Source: Durusdinium trenchii (Eukaryota; Sar; Dinophyceae; Suessiales; Symbiodiniaceae). From it: a stretch of DNA of 64,000 bases. The stretch covers positions 261,843-325,842 of the forward strand of contig CAXAMN010027528.1 in assembly GCA_963970005.1 (NCBI GenBank), written 5' to 3'. Within the stretch, counting starts at the first letter, position 1; every line of letters starts with the position of its first letter. The notes beneath the pieces were generated by a model, which ran no database searches, had not been told where the DNA came from, and worked only from the letters and a program-made list of their open reading frames with translations. Positions 35,276 to 47,540 of the stretch are shown here, piece after piece. Both the position numbers and the translations under genes were made by a program.

Positions 35276-36368
35276 ACCAAGGCAAATGGTTTCCCTCTTG
35301 AGTAAGCGGCTTAGAACATGACCTTTCAGAGGAAAACCCTGGGTGAAAGGAATCACCCAAGGAACCCAAATAGATCCAGGATCCTCTCAACTTCAATCAA
35401 CATCCACTCGTATACGTTCCAGCTGCCGACCCCAACCAACCTGTCCTCACTGGGGCCTCGTTCCGACGAAAGGCGCCCAAGGCCTGTGGGGGTTCACCGT
35501 GCGCCGATTGGATGAGCTGAGAATCCGACCATTGTGGAGGAAGGCTAGGCCTATTAAACTCGTACCATTGTCCTTAGAATATCCGACATGGTTTACACCA
35601 ATTATATAATAAGTTTTAAATAAACTATAATATTATAATCAAATAATAACACTTATAAGTTAAGCAGTTAAGATCAGTTAAGTATTATTTGATTTGATCT
35701 GTTTATTTGTTTATCTCTTTTGCTACTTGGCTTTCCGGGTGGCCCCCATCACCTGAACGAAACAATGCCAACACCTCTTCGTCACTTCGTCGACCTCCTC
35801 CCGCTCCGCAAGACGAGACATGACGAGACGGAAGAGACCAAGACACCGACAGGTTGATCAATGGTGGATCCAACTCCTCAAACGTTGGGGGTCCTGGAGT
35901 TTTTCTCCATTTTTGTGTGGCGATCAACGTGCTGGCCGCCAGCGAAAAGCAAGCAAGCGAAAAGCAAAGCTCTGCGAGTGCCACTTAAAGTGAACAGGTT
36001 TTTGGACGGTTTCCTGCAAGGCCTGCAAGGGTGCTCAAATACACATCCCCAAAAAAGGGATTCGTTGAGCGGGTTCTTGGAGGAATCCCAAGAAATCTGG
36101 CAGGTATGTGAGTTTGTCTATGATAATCTATGATCATCTATGATCTAGATACCAGGAACATCCAGGAACATCCAATGGTGTCCTGGCTGGACTACCCCTG
36201 CACTGCTTAGGGATCTCCAATTGGACACCCCTTGAAAGTCCAGGTATGTGAGTTTATCTATGCCCCTCCTGAGTTCATTCCAACCTCTGAGTCTTTCGCA
36301 AAACCTTGGGCCCAGCAGCCAGCAGCCAGCCTCGTTCCAAAATCATAATGAACATGACTATTTACTAT
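35276..36368. other. Non-coding stretch
   Basis: Nothing with exon-like borders was found. It contains an AT-rich segment at 35590-35720 (with TAAGTTAAGCAGTTAAGATCAG-type short repeats) and the direct repeat TCCAGGTATGTGAGTTTATCTATG-like near 36099 and 36239, each preceded by CAGG. Confidence 0.4.
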
Positions 36369-36463
36369 CCCTGGAACTAAGATGGAAGTGGAAAACCCAC
36401 TGTTTGTAGAGGAACATGGTCTTCCAAGGGGCCATGCCATCCACTTCCATGTTAGTTCCAGGG
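36369..36463. repeat. MITE-like element with 23-bp TIRs
   Basis: The ends CCCTGGAACTAAGATGGAAG... (36369-36391) and ...CTTCCATGTTAGTTCCAGGG (36441-36463) match in 22 of 23 bases as inverted repeats. The interior shares GCCATCCACTTCCAT with the dispersed repeat at 4401 and 7711. Confidence 0.8.
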
Positions 36464-36769
36464 TGTATCTCCGAAAATAAATGCCGACTACCATGCACAA
36501 CACAAACGTACAGCATACCACGGCAGGACGTCGTGTGGCTAAGGAATCTACAAAAAGTTCGAGACCTATAAACCAACAGCCTTCGTCTTCAACTCCTATG
36601 AAAAGACCTTGACGTCCAAACGGGCCCCCCCAATTGAGCCAGGTTTCAGGGAGTCGCAGGGAGTCGCACCGAGACCAGGGCCGCTTTTTTCGGTTGCAAA
36701 CGGAGGGTCAGTGCCGGGCCGCTGGCCGCCACACGGCTGGTCTGCAGCTTCATGGAAGTCGGATTCCAC

Positions 36770-37804
36770 CAAATACGGTGGAAGTAGCAACAGCAGCTGA
36801 CTCAGCGGTAGTCTTTGGTGAAGGGTCTCGGTCTTGTGAAAAGCCCATGGCATCCATGGCGCCATGCGCACTGAGGGCAAGATGAAGTTGGTGAAGAGTT
36901 CAACCATAGAGGAGTACGGTGTGGTCTTACTACTCGAAACATGTCCAAAACCACGATCACCGACTTCCATGCTGGGATTTCTCGAGATAGAGGTGCCCAT
37001 AGTCAGCAAAGTCTTCACGTTTAGATGGCCATTCTCTATGATCAAGAGCGTTGCCCCCCGAATCCACGGGTGGGTTCCGGAGACTGCTGGAGCTCCGCTT
37101 GTCGAGAACATCCCATGCATCCGGTGAAAAGGCACCTAGGGAACATGCCTGCCAACACACGTTAGTGATCATCCAGGCACAGCCTGAGGCACATTCTGCA
37201 GAAGCTGGCGCTTTTTTCCAACACCCGTGACAGTTCGTACAGGCACGACTTGCTTCCCCCCTACTCACGTGGCACGTACAAACGTCGGCTATAACCCCCC
37301 TTTCATTCCAATGACTGAACCATGGTGCTGTGTTTCTCATCGTTTCTCTATGTTTGGGGTGGACACTGGAAAGCACACAGGAGCACCAGCCTACCTGCTT
37401 GTTGGCAATGCAAAAGAAACTCTGTCCCACCCCAAGGTTCACATGGGGTCGAGGGCTGCTTTAGAAGAGACAAAACATGACAAAACCCTTGTATAACATA
37501 ACTGTTTCCACACTCACTGTCACACATGTCAGAACCAGTCAACCAGTCAACCAGTTTTGGAAGTCCCAAGTGCGGACCCACTGGCTCTGGCCAATCCACT
37601 TGCTCTTCATGCTCACGAACCCCCCTCAGCAGCATTCCAGGCCTCAGATGGCTAGCGGAGCGTCGGATGGGGCTTCGCAGCTGGGAGAAAACCGTCCAAC
37701 AAACTCCTTCAGCATCTCCACAAACAAATCCTGCTCAAATCTGCTCATCTCCTCAAACAAGCAAAAAGCAACTCCGGTAAGTTTTTCAGGGCTATCCATT
37801 TTTC
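36770..37804 (-). CDS. Multi-exon gene of unknown function
   Basis: Exons join in phase 1: 37804-37682 (after CCCAG|G, GC donor), 37624-37544 (after GCTGAG|G, GT donor) and 37135 to about 36967 (after CCCTAG|G). A possible fourth exon lies at about 36885-36770. The first ATG is at 37799. The product reads MDSPEKLTGVAFCLFEEMS, RFEQDLFVEMLKEFVGRFSP, RGFVSMKSKWIGQSQWVRTW, DFQNWLTG, AFSPDAWDVLDKRSSSSL and, later, EWPSKREDFADYGHLYLEK. The tryptophan-rich second exon and the consistent phases argue for a real gene. No domain is recognised. The fourth exon (DAMGFSQDRDPSPKTTAES) is weaker. Confidence 0.5.
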
Positions 37805-38579
37805 CTGGGTAGGTAAAAACACGTAGAAACCACACACCCACACACATCACACATCACACACCCACAATCACCCACACACCAATTCATCACCAAGAAGCCC
37901 TTCGTGGTGTTTAAAGCTGAGCCGTCATGGGCATAAGCGACTTGGTCAGTGCACACCGCTTCCCAAAACCTCGGACGAAGGGTCAGCGGACAGGTACGGT
38001 ACGGGTCACTGGACCTCCTACAGCTCCCAAAACAAGATAGGGTCTCCAAGAGGTGTAGACTCCTTAGATGAATCACCTGCCACCTGCCATGGATTGAACC
38101 ATCTAGATTCATCTGGGGTGAACAAAAATCAAAACAAAGGGACTCATATTGGAGCCACTCCTTGATGGGTTAAATTAATACGGCAAAGCATACGGTATAG
38201 ACTCCGTTTCTTTTTAAAGAAAAGCCAGGACCATCCCGAAGAGAACCCAAGAGATCCGTAGCAATCGGTCGTCCTCTTCCTCCAAGAGCAGGTGTTTTTT
38301 GTTGGACGCATGTGTTCGATCCATGTGTAGTGCTGAATTCATGACATTACCACTTAAATGATATGCAGCTAACGCATTGAAAAAACAACTCACATATAAA
38401 GGAATTAAACATAATGATGATAGTACGATGCAAACAACTGCGTTGGACATTGCTGTTCTTAACCCTCTGAAAGAGTTGCAACAACTGCAACCTTGGAACT
38501 GACCATAGTTCAATAACTCAATCTTGTCCGCGGTTTGGGGCACGTGTTTGCCTGGATGAATAGTGCCTTTCCTGACCCC

Positions 38580-38708
38580 GATCTCTTCATAGAGCACTTT
38601 GAACCACGCGGGAAGGTCCTCAACCACACCACAACGGAGAGCGGAAATCGGAAGATTGGCACCAGGAGCTGTTCCCTCGTTGTGCGAAAACGTGGACTTC
38701 CCCAACAT
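38580..38708 (-). CDS. Weak candidate exon
   Basis: The frame encodes LPISALRCGVVEDLPAWFKV followed by LYEEIGVRKG, with a possible GT donor (GTCAGG) at about 38579. Composition is protein-like, but the acceptor is not clear and no family is recognised. Confidence 0.3.
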
Positions 38709-39575
38709 CTGTGACTGGCGAGGTGCGATAGCAAGTGTTTGGGTTCAACCGGATTGATGTTCTGATGTCATCCTACAATTGGACAAATCTTGATCTTGCA
38801 CTAGCTGGAAGCTCCATATGTCCTCTTCCTTGGATATGAGATGACTTTTCCTCTTTTCCACGGGACCTGGTCACCGAATCGGCCCGACCGCTCACGGGTC
38901 CTTCTTTTCCCCGGGCAGCCCAGCCCGGGCGCGGAGGACTCGGTGTGGACGACTCGGTGAGTCGGTAGACATGGTCATGACAGGACTCTAATCCTTATAC
39001 CCTCAGCCTTCAAGGACGAAAACCATGGTTGGTTTGAATATGTTTGATTTTTTTGTGATACGCCCCAGATGACAACAACAAATCCACCGAAGCTTAGACA
39101 CAACATGTTTGACAAATGACATAGGTTGTAAACACCAGCCATGTATATACACACACATATATATATATTATATATGATTGGATCCAAAATCCACTGGCCG
39201 CAGGCGTTTTTTGGACATCGATGCTCCCATGCTCAGTCGTTTTCCCCGACTGACTTGGGACGCGCTTCCCCCCCGGAGAAAGCACCCTGGACTCTTGGGA
39301 GGTCTGACCAACTCGGACATCGAGGTTTTCGGGTTTCTGTGGGACATGGTCCGGCCACTGGGCTTCTCGTGCCTCCACGAACGCATGCTGCACATGATAT
39401 TTTATAAAACTTAACTATATACTTGAGCAAACGGGGGCGCTCCAAAACAAAATCACCACTCACTGTTGGGGAAAACTGAATGAGCTACACATCCACACGC
39501 AGCACCACATAATTCCTCATATTTCCATGATTTGCCATGTCTACCTCTGTGAGTTGCATCTCATCTACCACTTAC

Positions 39576-39708
39576 CACACCGGCCCCTCCGCCCTCCGCG
39601 TCCGTGATGACGACGGACCCTCCGGTCCTGTGGCGCAATGACGGCGTCGAAGCCGGTGACGGTGATGCCGCGGCGCGTGCGCTCCCGCAGGTCCGTGCGG
39701 ACACTCAC
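39576..39708 (-). CDS. Probable exon, Arg-rich, unrecognised
   Basis: The exon follows CCCGGCAG|G and ends at a strong donor GTAAGT (39575), 133 bases, phase 0 in and phase 1 out. It encodes VSVRTDLRERTRRGITVTG, FDAVIAPQDRRVRRHHG and an RG-rich end. GC-rich codon use matches the other exons. Neighbouring exons were not found. Confidence 0.45.
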
Positions 39709-40647
39709 CTGCCGGGCGGAGCGGTGCGGAGCAAAGGCCCGGTGGAGTGGTGTGGAGCTGGATTGGCGAATCCAGAACTGGCAAAGCAAGAGGGGTAGTT
39801 GGAAAGGTGTAAAGAAGGTGCATGTACATGCAGCATGCTCATGGTTCATAAACACAAAGTAAACATACATACATATTATATGTTCTTCTCACTTGTCTGG
39901 TGACGGTCTCTGGAATATGTGTCAGTGCGTTCCTTCTTTGCAGTCTTGCGTCAAGTGTGCCTCGGACCTGGTGCTAGGTGCTGCACGCGCAAGGAAATTG
40001 TCGAGCACGAAGCACAATGTTGAGTGTAATATATAGTGTAATGAAGCCTTAATTCATGTATAGACCATTATGGCGAAAACATCCAAACGAAACCACCTCA
40101 TACAGAAAAACAACCCAAAAGTCAGTGTTCTGAGGTGCATTTTGTATGGAAGATGGACAGCCTTCCCTCCCTGCAGGAACATGTTGGGTCGCATGCGCTT
40201 GAACGTAGCGCGCGAGTCCGTAACATATGTCAAGGTCGAAGGACATGTCAGAAAGTATATCACAGCATAGACATGGCAGGCATCATGCAGGAAATTGCAG
40301 GAAACGGAGTCGTCTGTCAAGGAAACAAACGTGACAAGAAGAAGAAGAAGAATGAAACTGATTGATGGCACCTCCAGCCAAAGGCCCAAGCCAAAGCACG
40401 TGGACCCTTGCAACATCTTGTGCCAACGGGGGTTAGCCCCGCCGGCAACATATATCCGATCGGTCTTTCAGGGTGGGGGGGGGTTGGGGTCAGCTTCGTC
40501 CGTGTTACTACTCGCGTACATCGACTTTGACGTTGACTTGTCGACTCGGTGACCTTTCGTTCGCTCGGTGACCGCTTTTCTTGGCTTAGAGGACGACGTT
40601 CGAGGTTTGTTTAACACTGCGTAGAATGGGTTTTCTTGGCCGTTGCG

Positions 40648-40874
40648 ATGCAAAGCTGCAACGACAGCACGTTGAAGGCCTCGCAGCGTTGTGGTTCCGC
40701 CAACATCCAGGGTTGGACTCAATGCTCGAGGCTGTCAGAATACATAGAGAAGCTGTGCAAGACACTTGTCCACCAGCTCAATTGTACAGTGAGCTCAAAT
40801 GGCTCAATTGGGAACAAGACTTATGTCTGGCGGCTGAACAATGAGCCTTGGCAAGCTTTACATGGAGCAGGCGG
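40648..40874 (+). CDS. Probable plus-strand exon, Cys/Asn-rich, unrecognised
   Basis: The frame starts at an ATG (40648) and ends at a strong donor GTGAGT (40875), 227 bases, phase 2 out. It encodes MQSCNDSTLKASQRCGSANI, QGWTQCSRLSEYIEKLCK, TLVHQLNCTVSSNGSIGNKT and YVWRLNNEPWQALHGAGG. Codon choice and amino-acid mix are convincing. It could be an extracellular or luminal segment given the spaced Cys and the N-x-T/S sites, but no signal peptide is seen. The minus strand is also open here (40722-40468). Confidence 0.4.
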
Positions 40875-40904
40875 GTGAGTTGGGTCCGTCAAAACGCATT
40901 CAAC

Positions 40905-40940
40905 TTATCGTCTTGCAACTCATGAGTTGCAAGACGATAA
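40905..40940. repeat. Perfect 36-bp palindrome
   Basis: The two halves TTATCGTCTTGCAACTCA and TGAGTTGCAAGACGATAA are exact reverse complements with no loop. It lies 31 bases downstream of the probable plus-strand exon end. Confidence 0.95.
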
Positions 40941-42949
40941 CTTGAGTGTCCGGAAAGCCACGAAGCCCTGTAAAACACATGGTTTTTCACCCTCGGTGTG
41001 TTGCGTTCGGGGCTAACCCCCCACGTTTACCCAACATCTTGCAAGCCTCCCAATTCATCAGCTCAAACGGTACGTGAACAAATAGCGCCCGCCACAGCAT
41101 GATTGGTGTTCTACGGACTCTCTAAAAGTCGGATCTTCGCACCGGACCAGTACCAGCCTACAGTGGGTTGGGTGCTTGAGTGCCCGCACGGGTGTGGCAC
41201 CTGCCGATGGAAGTCGGACATCTTGAGAGCGACCAGGTCCTTGGGTGCGGGGGGGAAGGTCTGCGGAGGCGTCACATGGAGGTCAAACGGAGGACGTTCC
41301 GCTGAGGAGCATGGTCCGCGGAAGGGTTTTTTCTCTGGTCATCTGCAAGTCTGGTGTAGTCTCAACTTGTAGGTCCATGCTTGTATGATGTTGTTCATGG
41401 TCATATGGGTTCATGAAAGGTGCCGCACTGTTGAGACTTTCTTGCAGAGTTTGTTCCTGAAAGCTCCATCGCCCAGGTGCCCAAGTTAGATCTTTGAAAG
41501 CAATTTGCATATCGCTACTCCCCACCATCTGTTTCAGTGTAGTTGATCAGCTTCACGAACCGAGGCGAACTTTGGGGAGAGGAGGAGTGACTACTTTGCA
41601 CATCCTGTAAGCAATACCATGGCTACAATATCTCAAAACTTTAAACATTCAACGATTTGACAACCAACCTTTGTCTTCAATCATTTAGATGCCAGCAGAT
41701 TCATCGAACACACCTCCATCACAACATGATGGGGGATGCTTCTGGCAAATATTCTCCCACGCACACCGGCCGAAGAAGCCATCAAACAATTGGGAAGCTG
41801 TTGTGGTGTATTTGGGGTGATATGTTTCTCAAATGCGAAGCATCTGGGCTTCGAGGTCGTGAGTTGGCTAGGCTGTGCAAGTGGCAAGAGCGAGGTTTGT
41901 TAGCGGCGGTCAGCTAAGAGTGGTGAAGTGGCAGAGTTAGTTTGGGCTTGGCGGAGAGTGATTTAGTTGAGTCCTTTTGTTTAGCTTGGAGCTTTGAGTG
42001 AGCGAACTTTTTCGGTGCCACCAAGTCGACAGTCCTTTCAACATCCGCAGTCCAATCCAGTGACTCACAAACCACCAGCCCCAAAGCCATCCGCCAAGAA
42101 ACCCAATCGAAGTGGCCCACCACCTGAATCTACATGCTGTGGGCATCGTCTCTGGGAGTCTGAGAGGAAATCTCACCGAAGCATGTTACGGAGCTTTTTG
42201 GGATGCAAGGGAAACTGGAGCCGTTGTTCAATTTCTGATATTTTGTGGGGAGAGACACTGTAGTGTTTTTATTTGTATTTTTAAATTCTTCTGCACTTTT
42301 AGCTGTTGTGAGGTGATCAACTCCATATACCAGTGATCAAACGCACGCGAGGTTGTATGTCAGCTAGGGCCAGAGTCTTCTTCTGTGTGGCAAACTGCTT
42401 TATTGAATGCAAATCTTAATTCCAAAGACGGTGATCTCAATTCATTGGTTTAAGAAGGTTTCGTCGTATATGTGTAGGGGTCAAAAGGTAAAGAGTACAA
42501 AAAATAAATCCCAAAACACCAAACATGTTCTGAACATATGGTTGTTCATGCTATTCATGAACCACCAAGAGCCACGAACATGGAACTGCATGTCGAGACG
42601 CCCCGAGACGCCGTTTTGCACCGCCAAATTTGGAAAGGGGAACCTGCAAAAACATTCCCTCTAGATCGTTGAAATCATTGATCCAAACCAAGCGGGAAAA
42701 CACCAAAAAAAAACATTCACCCAAACCAAATTCACAGCACCACAAATACCAACAGGACAACCCGAAACCAACAGGACAACACCAAAAACACATCACCGTT
42801 AATCACCGCTTGACACCGTGGCCAAGCCACCAACAGTTCGATGTCAATGTTCCCCGACCAACGAAATCCTGCTGTCTCAATGATCCACGCCGTGCGGATG
42901 GAGGTCATCACGTCCACTAAGCCTCGGTGGAAGAACACAAATAGGTCAG

Positions 42950-43335
42950 TCACAACAAGTGGAAATCAACATCTCTCTCGTTCTCTCGGGCAAGACGGAT
43001 GTTTCGAAGTGATGTTTGTGTCAAAAGTTGGTGAAACATCTGTTGGGGGACGGGCATGCTCTTGCCAGCTCCTTTCGTGCTGGCTACAGTGATAGTTTGA
43101 CTCCGGCAACCACCTAAAACCGACAGTGCGCGTCTTAGAATTATGCCAACCATCGTGAAGCCACAGCTAGCCTGACAAACGAAACCTTCTTGCACCTCAC
43201 AACAACACTAGTCTTGTTTTTCAGCTCGACCAATCTGCAAATGCTGCTACAAATCGGAATCCCCACAGCCCGTCGAACTGGTTGCTTGAAGGCCGGCCCC
43301 GCCACTCGGACTAGGCCACACTTGAACTGAAACAT
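42950..43335 (-). CDS. Weak candidate small gene
   Basis: An ATG at 43335 opens MFQFKCGLVRVAGPAFKQPV, RRAVGIPICSSICRLVELKN and KTSVVVRCKK, ending near a GT at about 43188. A second frame at about 43095-42950 encodes ASTKGAGKSMPVPQQMFHQ, LLTQTSLRNIRLARENERD and VDFHLL with a stop. GAGKS resembles a P-loop but lacks the full GxxxxGKS context. The two parts could be exons of one gene; the phase at the join was not settled. Confidence 0.3.
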
Positions 43336-43944
43336 ACTCCCCTGCTATTCGGTCCACATGGAACTCCAAAACCACGTCGGGTTGTAGAGGAAAATGGTCG
43401 AAACCACGCCGTCGGGTTCCATGTGGTCCGTTCGCTGGAGAGTCGGTGACAAGACACTGTCGATTCCAGACACGCCGAAGCCCAAAAATCCTTAGGACCG
43501 GAGGAGCCCGGCTTCATGGTGCGGTGGTGAATGGTGGTGAATCACCATCGGCTTCTATGCAGCTCCACTGAGTCCATTACTTTTCCCACGCGATCAGGTC
43601 ACCACCGGATCCAAGACTTGAGTGAGGTAATTAGATGCAGGGAAACGACAATGTCATGCCTTAATATGCCTTATAGTCACGCCTGACCTGGTCTTGGATG
43701 CCTTTCCCCAATGGAAGCGCTAGTTGAGGACCGCCCGATGTGCCGAACACCACGCATGGTTTTCATAGAGTTCTCACTGGTGATATGTTATGCAAAACCC
43801 ATTGGAAAGCTGGCTATGGCAGTACGCTGCTCTGAGACACTTTTACTATATATTATGCATGAGCAGCCTTCTGCTGTGGTGGTTGCACAAAACCGACCAA
43901 ACATCCCTCCAATTGTATAAGCCTTCCTGCCTACGATGCCAAGT

Positions 43945-44075
43945 CAAGCCGAACCAAAGCCAATGAAGTACCTATCAACCAAACCGAACTGAAGCCAGTG
44001 GGTGTAAACCGAGACCCAACAAAGCCGATGCATGCCGATGCCAAGCAAGCCGAAGCCGATGCTGAACCGAAGCTG
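43945..44075. repeat. Imperfect AAGCCGATG-type repeats
   Basis: Short units such as CCGAACCAAAGCC, AAGCCGATGC, CCGATGCCAAGC and CCGAAGCTGCC recur with variable spacing. No coding reading is preferred. Confidence 0.6.
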
Positions 44076-44624
44076 CCAATAAGTTGGACCATGACCATTC
44101 CAAAGAAACAAATCTAGCCGGAAAGGGCATCAACTAGCAGATACCCGGCGTGCTCCAACCTTTGTAGTAGGCGACATTGGAAGCCCTTGCGCAGGGTTCA
44201 GCCCCCAGGTTGTTGTTGTTTTGGTAAAGTTGTGTTTTCAGGTGGAACCTCCCGTTTGTTTCATTTTCGAAGGATCGCTCGCGTGCAAAGGCGGCAAAGC
44301 CCATCACTTCTCAAATCCTCTCAATACATGAAGCAGTGAAATTACAAGGTGGGCGCGGGGTATTTCAAGCCCTTCGCTTTGAGCTGGCCCACCTGCATGC
44401 TCTGGGACCTGGGACCACCTGGTTGCCCTAAATATATCAAACAAATGTTCCCATCCAAATCCACCAGCGCCATCATCTGAGGACCTGTCAGTGGTTCAGG
44501 GTCGGCCGTCCCACATGCTAACCATGCATGCCTCCGGCCTCCAACTTCTTGAAGCCTCTGCCTCTACAGTGCCTCTACAGCCGAAACCTCGCGCCAGCTT
44601 TGCCTGGCTAATGGAACTCCCGGC

Positions 44625-45326
44625 TTGGTCCCACGATGTCCCAAGTCAATAATTCCTCTACAGCATCCTGCTCATCCACCTCAAGTGCATGGATGCCGTG
44701 AGGACGTCAAAGTCATGCATGGGCCTCTTCGACCTCCATCTCCACACGGTATGCCCAGTGCCAGTATGCCCCACTCTGCTTGGATGATGTCGCAAGTCCC
44801 GAAGAAAACGCACCCCCGGGCCGGTGTACCGCGATGTCCCCTGTCCGCATCGCGACTGGCTTCTGCCGGGAAACGGCATCCATTAAACTCCGATCCATCG
44901 GCAACGCATCCCATCTCCAACAAAGCGTACACCAAAAATACATGGAACATCATAGAGCTTTTGGGGTGGGGAATTCCCTGGCCCCCCTGGACTGTTATGC
45001 AGCAAGTATGCACGCCAGGCACCACCTCTTCCAACTCTCACATTGTTCCGTGGACATTCGGTACTTCGCTGTCCAGCCTGTTGGTCAGTCCTTCTTACCT
45101 TCTCTCCGACGCACTCCTGTCTTCCACGCATTACCTGGCTAGCCTCATCGGACGCTCCGCTACCAGTTTAATTAAACATGTTCACGCAAACTGGCTCAAA
45201 CCTCTGCCAGCTCCAGCCGCACGGCTGCTGCCTCCGGAAGATGCCAAATTCAAAGAATGCTCAAACCCCGATGCGGCCACATTCGGCGGCGGTAAAGAAA
45301 CATGGATGCAAGGTCCAATTATATAG
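44625..45326 (+). CDS. 234-codon ORF, doubtful
   Basis: This is a long uninterrupted frame but rich in Pro, Ser and His, with no recognisable domain, and the opposite strand is open over much of it too. Length alone makes a chance frame uncommon but not excluded in 64 kb. It is listed so that it can be checked against transcripts. Confidence 0.22.
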   Translation: MVPRCPKSIIPLQHPAHPPQVHGCREDVKVMHGPLRPPSPHGMPSASMPHSAWMMSQVPKKTHPRAGVPRCPLSASRLASAGKRHPLNSDPSATHPISNKAYTKNTWNIIELLGWGIPWPPWTVMQQVCTPGTTSSNSHIVPWTFGTSLSSLLVSPSYLLSDALLSSTHYLASLIGRSATSLIKHVHANWLKPLPAPAARLLPPEDAKFKECSNPDAATFGGGKETWMQGPII

Positions 45327-45979
45327 TCAACTTCACCTGGTCTCGCCAAGACAAATCCAAAAATTGTTTTTGCGCATTCCATCTTTGTTTTTTGTCCGGC
45401 CGTACTTTCTAAAGTGAACAATGCTTCTTGGATTCCTGTGGCTAAAACACATACATGCAAAAAAAATGAGGAACGCTTCATGCACGTGAACACATCAAAA
45501 GCTTGAGGGTTCTGGCTGATAATGACACATTGGACGGAACCATCTTATCATAAAATCGAACATATAATTACGGTTTACAACTCGAACAAGCGGGAAGTGC
45601 ACATGAACCAAAATACATCAGCATTCGGGCCTACAGGACGGAAACGGCATAATACGCTGCTGCTGCTGGGAACCAAACCAGCCGCACAGAACCAAGAAAC
45701 TACTACGAGCCGGTTTGTTTACCCACATCAGATCCTTTCCATGGCACACCGTTTTCACCAATCCCACAGTCCTACATCACAGGAGCCAGCCCCACATCAT
45801 CCCAGTGGCACCACGACTAAGTCACGGCAAAGTCCTTGCATTACTGGTTTCCGCATGAGACACCGCGTTTCACCTAAAAGGCCTTCCAAGCTTAAAACAT
45901 GTTTCCGACACTGCATGCTATAATCATAGGGTGGGAGCGAGAAAAGTGACAGGCAGCAAATGAGTAGGCCTTGTAGCCC

Positions 45980-46180
45980 AGGCCGCAAGCAGCAGCAAGC
46001 AGCAGCACCAGCAGCAATCAGCAAGCAGCAACAGCCAGCAGCAGCACCAGCAGCAGCAGCACCAGCAGCAATCAGCCAGCAGCCAGCAGCACGAGCAGCA
46101 GCCAGGCCAGCAGCAGCAGCAACAACAAACCAACCAGCAGCCAAGCTGCAGCGGCCAACCAGCAGCAGCCAACCCGCAGC
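45980..46180. repeat. CAG-rich trinucleotide tract
   Basis: About 200 bases consist mainly of CAGCAG, CAGCAA and AGCCAG units. All six frames show low-complexity peptides (poly-Gln/Ala on plus, Cys/Leu/Ala on minus), which are not evidence of genes. Confidence 0.9.
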
Positions 46181-46799
46181 AAAACCGACTGCATGGGGAC
46201 ACCGCTTCGCAACGACGACTTCAAAACTCTCAATCACAAATCACCATGGAGTGGAGCCCAAAACATGAAATCACAACGACTTTAGCACTTGGGAGTACAT
46301 AGCTGGGGGAGGTCACAACACACAGCCCATCCTTTCAACAAGCAAGGGTTGGAGGCTGGAGAGAGAACATGCTCCTCGCTCTTCAGCTTCGCTGGAGTCT
46401 CCCCTTCTCAAAACGGCTTCACATGGGTTGCCTAGAAACATCTGGAAGCTAGCTTACCCCAATGGTACGCTGATCTCACAGAATTTGCCGTGTGGACGCA
46501 TCAAAGCTAGTGTGTCACGCAGATCTGGGGTCAATAAAAATGGAGAAGTATGTTGCTCATCTCTTCTTATTTGCACTGTTTTGATGGCTTGCCCCAATGG
46601 CACACCAGTTTTGATATAAGATCTTGAGCGCCATAGGGGTAAACACAGGCATCCAGTACATTCAGAAGTTCAGATTTTTCACACGCGCCGCGGACTGAAA
46701 CCGAACCGAAAACATTGAACATGAACACATAACGGAACCAAAACATATTGCATGCATGCAACAAATATCGCAACAGCGCGCAAACTTAAACAAACTGCA

Positions 46800-47110
46800 T
46801 CCTTCAAACATGATTGATGGAGTGAGCTCAGCCATACTCTTTCTGCATGCAGTTCTTTTGTAAGCGAGCAGCGGGAACGGTAAAGGCAACATGTCTGTGC
46901 CATCTCGTCCTCCGTCGCAACCTGCAAGTTCGTCACATGAAAACCCCTGCCAATGTTTGCAAACATGCCAAATAAGCAGGCAAATCGAAGTTCTCTTCAC
47001 ATTGTTTGAAAGACCCCTTCAGCACTCCCACTAGGCGACAAAAAGTCCTGCTACTGTAAGCGCAGTAGGGGAGACCAAGGCAACCATCTGGCAGGTCCAT
47101 GTCCACCAGT
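46800..47110 (-). CDS. Weak candidate exons
   Basis: A frame at about 47110-46950 encodes VDMDLPDGCLGLPYCAYS and LKGSFKQCEENFDLPAYLA followed by CLQTLAGVF. A second frame after TTGCAG|G at 46921 encodes VATEDEMAQTCCLYRSRC and SLTKELHAERVWLSSLH. Both look protein-like. Only a few bases separate them, so they cannot be separate exons of one message without a frameshift; one may be spurious. Confidence 0.27.
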
Positions 47111-47421
47111 AAAGGAAACGGGACCGCGGACGTCTGGAACATGGAAGGTGCCAAAAGAAGTGCAGTGACACAGTATGATCCTATGATCATGCTCATTCAT
47201 ATTTTATGTCCAATGGAGACGATGCATCCCAAATCGCCCAAGTGCAGTTTCAACTTCAAACAAGGTGAGGAACCACAGTGGTTTAGGACATACACAGTTC
47301 CTTCACCGCAGTTCCTTCACAATGAATAGCGGCAGAATCATCTAGCATACAAATAGTGAACACCATGATTGACAAATGTCCTCTCACCTGGACATGTTAA
47401 CACATATGCATGTATATATAT

Positions 47422-47540
47422 ACAGTGGGCCATCAGAGGTTCGATGGCACAGACCCCATGATGTCCTGAACAGATGGAGATCCATCTAAACCACCTGACC
47501 TCTTGGGGTCTGTGCCATTGGTCCTCTCAATCCACTATTT
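47422..47540. repeat. Dispersed element (inverted relative at 30661)
   Basis: See 30661-30769. Here the internal arms GATGGCACAGACCCC and GGGGTCTGTGCCAT are better preserved (about 14 bases). The element lies beside a TATA microsatellite. Confidence 0.8.

Noticed and set aside
45797-46268. Long frames on both strands (Gln/Ala on plus, Cys/Leu on minus)
   Set aside because: They come entirely from a CAG-type repeat tract, and every frame is low complexity.
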